Assembly: GCF_024679095.1 (NCBI RefSeq)
Contig: NC_066520.1
Location: forward strand, 13,844,709-13,908,708
Length of the DNA: 64,000 nt
Reading direction: 5' to 3'
Source of the DNA: Eriocheir sinensis
Lineage: Eukaryota; Arthropoda; Malacostraca; Decapoda; Varunidae
Positions 37,561 through 64,000 of this stretch are shown piece after piece (positions within the stretch are counted from its first letter, which is position 1; every line of letters begins with the position of its first letter). The notes beneath the pieces are model-generated. The model was not told the origin of the DNA and made no database searches. It saw only the letters and a program-made list of their open reading frames with translations. Made by a program: the position numbers and the translations under genes.

Positions 37561-39300
37561 ACGAGGATGGGAGGGTTCGTTTATCTCTTGTTAAGTCGTC
37601 TTGTTTTGTCTTGTGTCTTCAGTGTTACGTACTCGTCTTCTTCCTCTTCCTCTTTTACTTTTATTTTTATTTTCCATAGGTCTGCCTCCTTTACCAAAAA
37701 AAAAAAAAGAAAAAAAAAATCGCGATCTCAGGGTACTCATATTCATTTCATGTTCATCATACAATTTTTTACCTTTAAGGAATACATATCGGCGTCGTTT
37801 GTTGGCTCTCCAGCAAATCTCCGTCGTGAAGGCAGGTGGACTGTTCTCATGCGTGGGAACACCAGGTGGGGACGTTCAGACAGGTAATTAGTTGTGTCAC
37901 CTGACGCGGGAGAACGTGTGTGGAGCAGTCACTGGGGCCAGCATGAAAAAAAAAGGCAGGCTAAAACGTTTCATCATGGTCACATCGCAAACGCAAGCTC
38001 ATGCGCCTCATGTTCTTTGGTAGTCTTTTTTCCTTCATCTTTAAATGGAAAACGTCCTCGGTGGAATTTAAAGCCCCACCGCGCGTCCCCACACTCCTCA
38101 TCTACCTGCCAGTGCCTCGCGTGTTTCTGATCCTGCAGCAATAACCTTCAGGAGCAGCAAAAGCGGATATCCGAGGTATTGGACATCCTTTTGACAATTC
38201 ACGGAAGGGGACGTTAATGACCTCGCTTTACGCATAGTTAGCGGTGCACAGGGTACGGTTCTCTGAGCAAAGGGAGGGATTTCCGAGTCTCCGTGGAGTA
38301 GGTTTATGAAAGTTAAAGTGGATTGGGGTCAGCAACCATCACCACCTGTAAACAAGATAAAAAAGTGTCGGTTATCTCTCTCGTGGCCGCCAGTAGATAA
38401 AGACTTGAAACGCTCTTGTCTCACTATACATAAGTCCGAACAAAGGTTTATTTTATACCTTAGTCAGCATATGCAGGAAGCACCAATGATTTACTGCTGA
38501 GGCATATATTTTCACGCTGGATGACGATGTGAAGGGTCGATATACCCGGAGTGATAGCTCGTGAACCACTCAAGAAGCCCCTTAAGTCATACCCAAGGGT
38601 CCAATTCTTCGGCACCTTATGTAAGAGGACAGGAGGGGATGCGCGGTGACCTTGCCTGCCTGACGCTCCTCGATAAGGTCTACAACATGGCCCCAGCGAG
38701 GAATTTGTTTTTTGTTTGTCTGTCATTAGCGCTCAGTGGATATAATAATCGTAGGTGTCTGAGGGAATGTGCGGTCAAGGCCAACAGTCTAGTAGGTACA
38801 GACGGGGGTTGGTCACTGGACAGGCTTCGAGATGAGTGTCCAAGAGCCATATTCTTAAACATTTCAACTCCCAGGCATTCCACTCCACTCCAATTTAACA
38901 AGGCTTTCGTAGATGTTTTGGGTGTTTACATGGGCAGTTTTAATGACCCTGGTGGTAGTTTGACAAAAGCCTCTGTACCATAAACGTGAAAACTGAAAAG
39001 ACACTCATGGGGACGCGTCTGATCTCTTTTTTATTTGCCCTTTAGAAATAATTGTGTGTAAGAACCGGAAGTGTTTAAAATTGCCGACCTAAACCTCCAC
39101 ACCACACCACACCACTCCACCACTTCACTCCACTTCACCACTCCACTCCACTTCTTAATATCCTAGGAAGGGAAAGCGGGTTCTCAATTAAATAGTTATG
39201 GAGGAAGTGAAGAGACAGGTAGATAGAGAGGAGATGGGACAGAGCATGACTCTCTCAGCTCTTAGTGAGGGGGGGACTTAGGTATCTTGGACCATTGATG
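37561..39300. other. Intergenic upstream of NPC1
   Basis: Contains a 140-codon open frame (38561-38983, non-ATG start) without splice or family support; 38850-38990 looks like an interspersed repeat. CCACTCCACTTCAC repeats lie at 39100-39150. Confidence 0.35.
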
Positions 39301-39320
39301 ATGATGACGATGATGATGAT

Positions 39321-39338
<18 letters not shown>

Positions 39339-39394
<56 letters not shown>

Positions 39395-39581
39395 AGGACG
39401 AGACATTGAACCTTAAAAAAAAACAAAAACATATACCTGTCCTCGTAAACAATTAGGTGAAGGGCTCAGTCAGTCCATCACTACGTCACTTAGTGTTTTT
39501 ATTATTTCCATCATCATTATCATTGCTATCAGGATCGCAAACATTAGTAAACCACGTCGTCTGCATGGTTTGGAGGGCGTG

Positions 39582-39635
<54 letters not shown>
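39339..39635. repeat. (GA)n and (CA)n microsatellites
   Basis: (GT)n/(GA)n at 39323-39390 and (CA)n at 39581-39635. Confidence 0.95.
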
Positions 39636-39636
<1 letters not shown>

Positions 39637-39828
39637 CATGACAAAACCCACATTAAGCCACGCCGTTATATACCTTTACAACCGCGCAAAAAAAAAAAAA
39701 ACATTCGTCATTACTAATTACTGTATGCGGAAATAAGGATTACTGTATAAGCCCCTTCAACCTTTCCCGCTCTCTCTCTCATTAAAAAAAAGACGATACG
39801 AAGGAAGTGTTATCTCCTCCGTGGGTGT

Positions 39829-40223
39829 CCAATGAGCGGGCGGCGCGGTGGAGTGGGGGGTGACGTTGCGCTAGTGAGTGGCATCGTCAGGTGCCTCGAC
39901 TGTACGCCGCTCGCTGCCTCACTCCCTCTGGCGCTGCTGGTGCTCAGTGGTCACCGTGCTCGCGTTCCGCCTGGTCGTGGGAGGAAGGAAGGAACGATGC
40001 CCAGCACTTGACAATCACCAACGATCACCCAAACCACTGAAACAACAACACGCCACAAGCAACAATCTACCAACGGGAAGTGGAGAAGGGGAAAAAAGTA
40101 CAGTCGGAGGATTGCGTGTATAGAGTTGAGTGGGAGGAAGAAGGCCGAACGGAAGGAAGGAGCAGCGTCAGTGTGGGTGTGTGGCTCAGCCCGTGCGTGT
40201 GGCTCCAGCATTGAGGAGCAGAC
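39829..40223 (+). promoter_or_regulatory. NPC1: Candidate NPC1 promoter and 5' UTR
   Basis: A CpG-rich patch in an AT-rich neighbourhood: CCAAT at 39829-39833 and a GC box (GGGCGG) a few bases later. The arthropod initiator-like TCAGT at 39944-39948 lies about 110 bases downstream. The leader would be about 280 bases and contains a five-codon upstream ORF (ATG 39997, TGA ending 40011). ATCACCC at 40024-40030 is reminiscent of, but not identical to, a sterol regulatory element. The start site is inferred, not seen. Confidence 0.42.
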
Positions 40224-63794
<23,571 letters not shown>

Positions 63795-64000
63795 GTAGGT
63801 CGATGCTCCTTTCTTCCTGCTGGGCTGTGGCTGCAACTTGACCTCTTATAGTTTTAATCTGTATTACTTAGCTGCAGTTTCCGCACTTAAAGTCGATGCT
63901 GTTTATTATGAAATTTCCCCATTTCTGATCGTGGGGATAGTGGGTGGTGATAGTGCACGTAATGATAGTAATGTCTTGGGGTGATGGTGGATAGACGGAG

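Noticed and set aside
38561..38983. 140-codon open frame upstream of NPC1
   Set aside because: Starts without ATG, has no splice partners or recognisable family, and its 3' part resembles interspersed repeat sequence.

Overview
The window is eukaryotic nuclear DNA: intron-rich genes with GT-AG junctions, no operons, very dense simple-sequence repeats, short runs of the arthropod telomere motif TTAGG, and many non-LTR retrotransposon, SINE and MITE remnants. The style of repeats (GA/CA/GTA microsatellites, retroelement 3' tails built on TTGCCCTTGAGCTG...CTGTAAAA, tRNA-derived SINEs) suggests a decapod crustacean, possibly a crab. The species cannot be named from the sequence.

Layout. (1) 287-14669, plus strand: the last eight coding exons of a Cip4/TOCA/FNBP1-family F-BAR protein (end of F-BAR, HR1, a threonine-rich linker, C-terminal SH3), followed by up to 3 kb of probable 3' UTR. 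(2) 20025-25759, minus strand: a three-exon gene for a 97-residue protein that I do not recognise, with introns holding a tRNA-derived SINE and a G-rich minisatellite. (3) 25.9-30.3 kb: retroelement graveyard with a CR1/jockey-type 3' end and a second broken non-LTR reverse transcriptase. (4) 30578-32321, plus strand: a complete three-exon MPV17/PMP22-family gene (MPV17L2-like, 199 aa). (5) 32.3-39.8 kb: intergenic DNA with a TTAA-flanked MITE, large microsatellites and a decayed array of about 140-bp units. (6) 40224 to the right edge, plus strand: the first 17 coding exons (845 codons, all phases consistent) of Niemann-Pick C1, covering signal peptide, sterol-binding N-terminal domain, middle luminal domain and sterol-sensing domain. 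Its introns hold most of the unusual repeats.

The genes are independent loci: membrane-curvature/actin regulation (Cip4), mitochondrial inner-membrane function (MPV17L2) and lysosomal cholesterol export (NPC1). I found no defence, CRISPR or biosynthetic system. The most novel items are the unrecognised 97-aa gene; a tandem array in NPC1 intron 4 whose units duplicate the exon 5 splice-acceptor region; four TIR-element types (TTAA/piggyBac-like, TAA/Harbinger-like with a nested SINE, one with perfect 53-bp arms, one hAT-like); and a same-orientation family of retroelement 3' tails, one of which has expanded internally into a 32-bp tandem repeat. Exon boundaries were read by eye from splice sites and phase; transcript ends and promoters are inferred.
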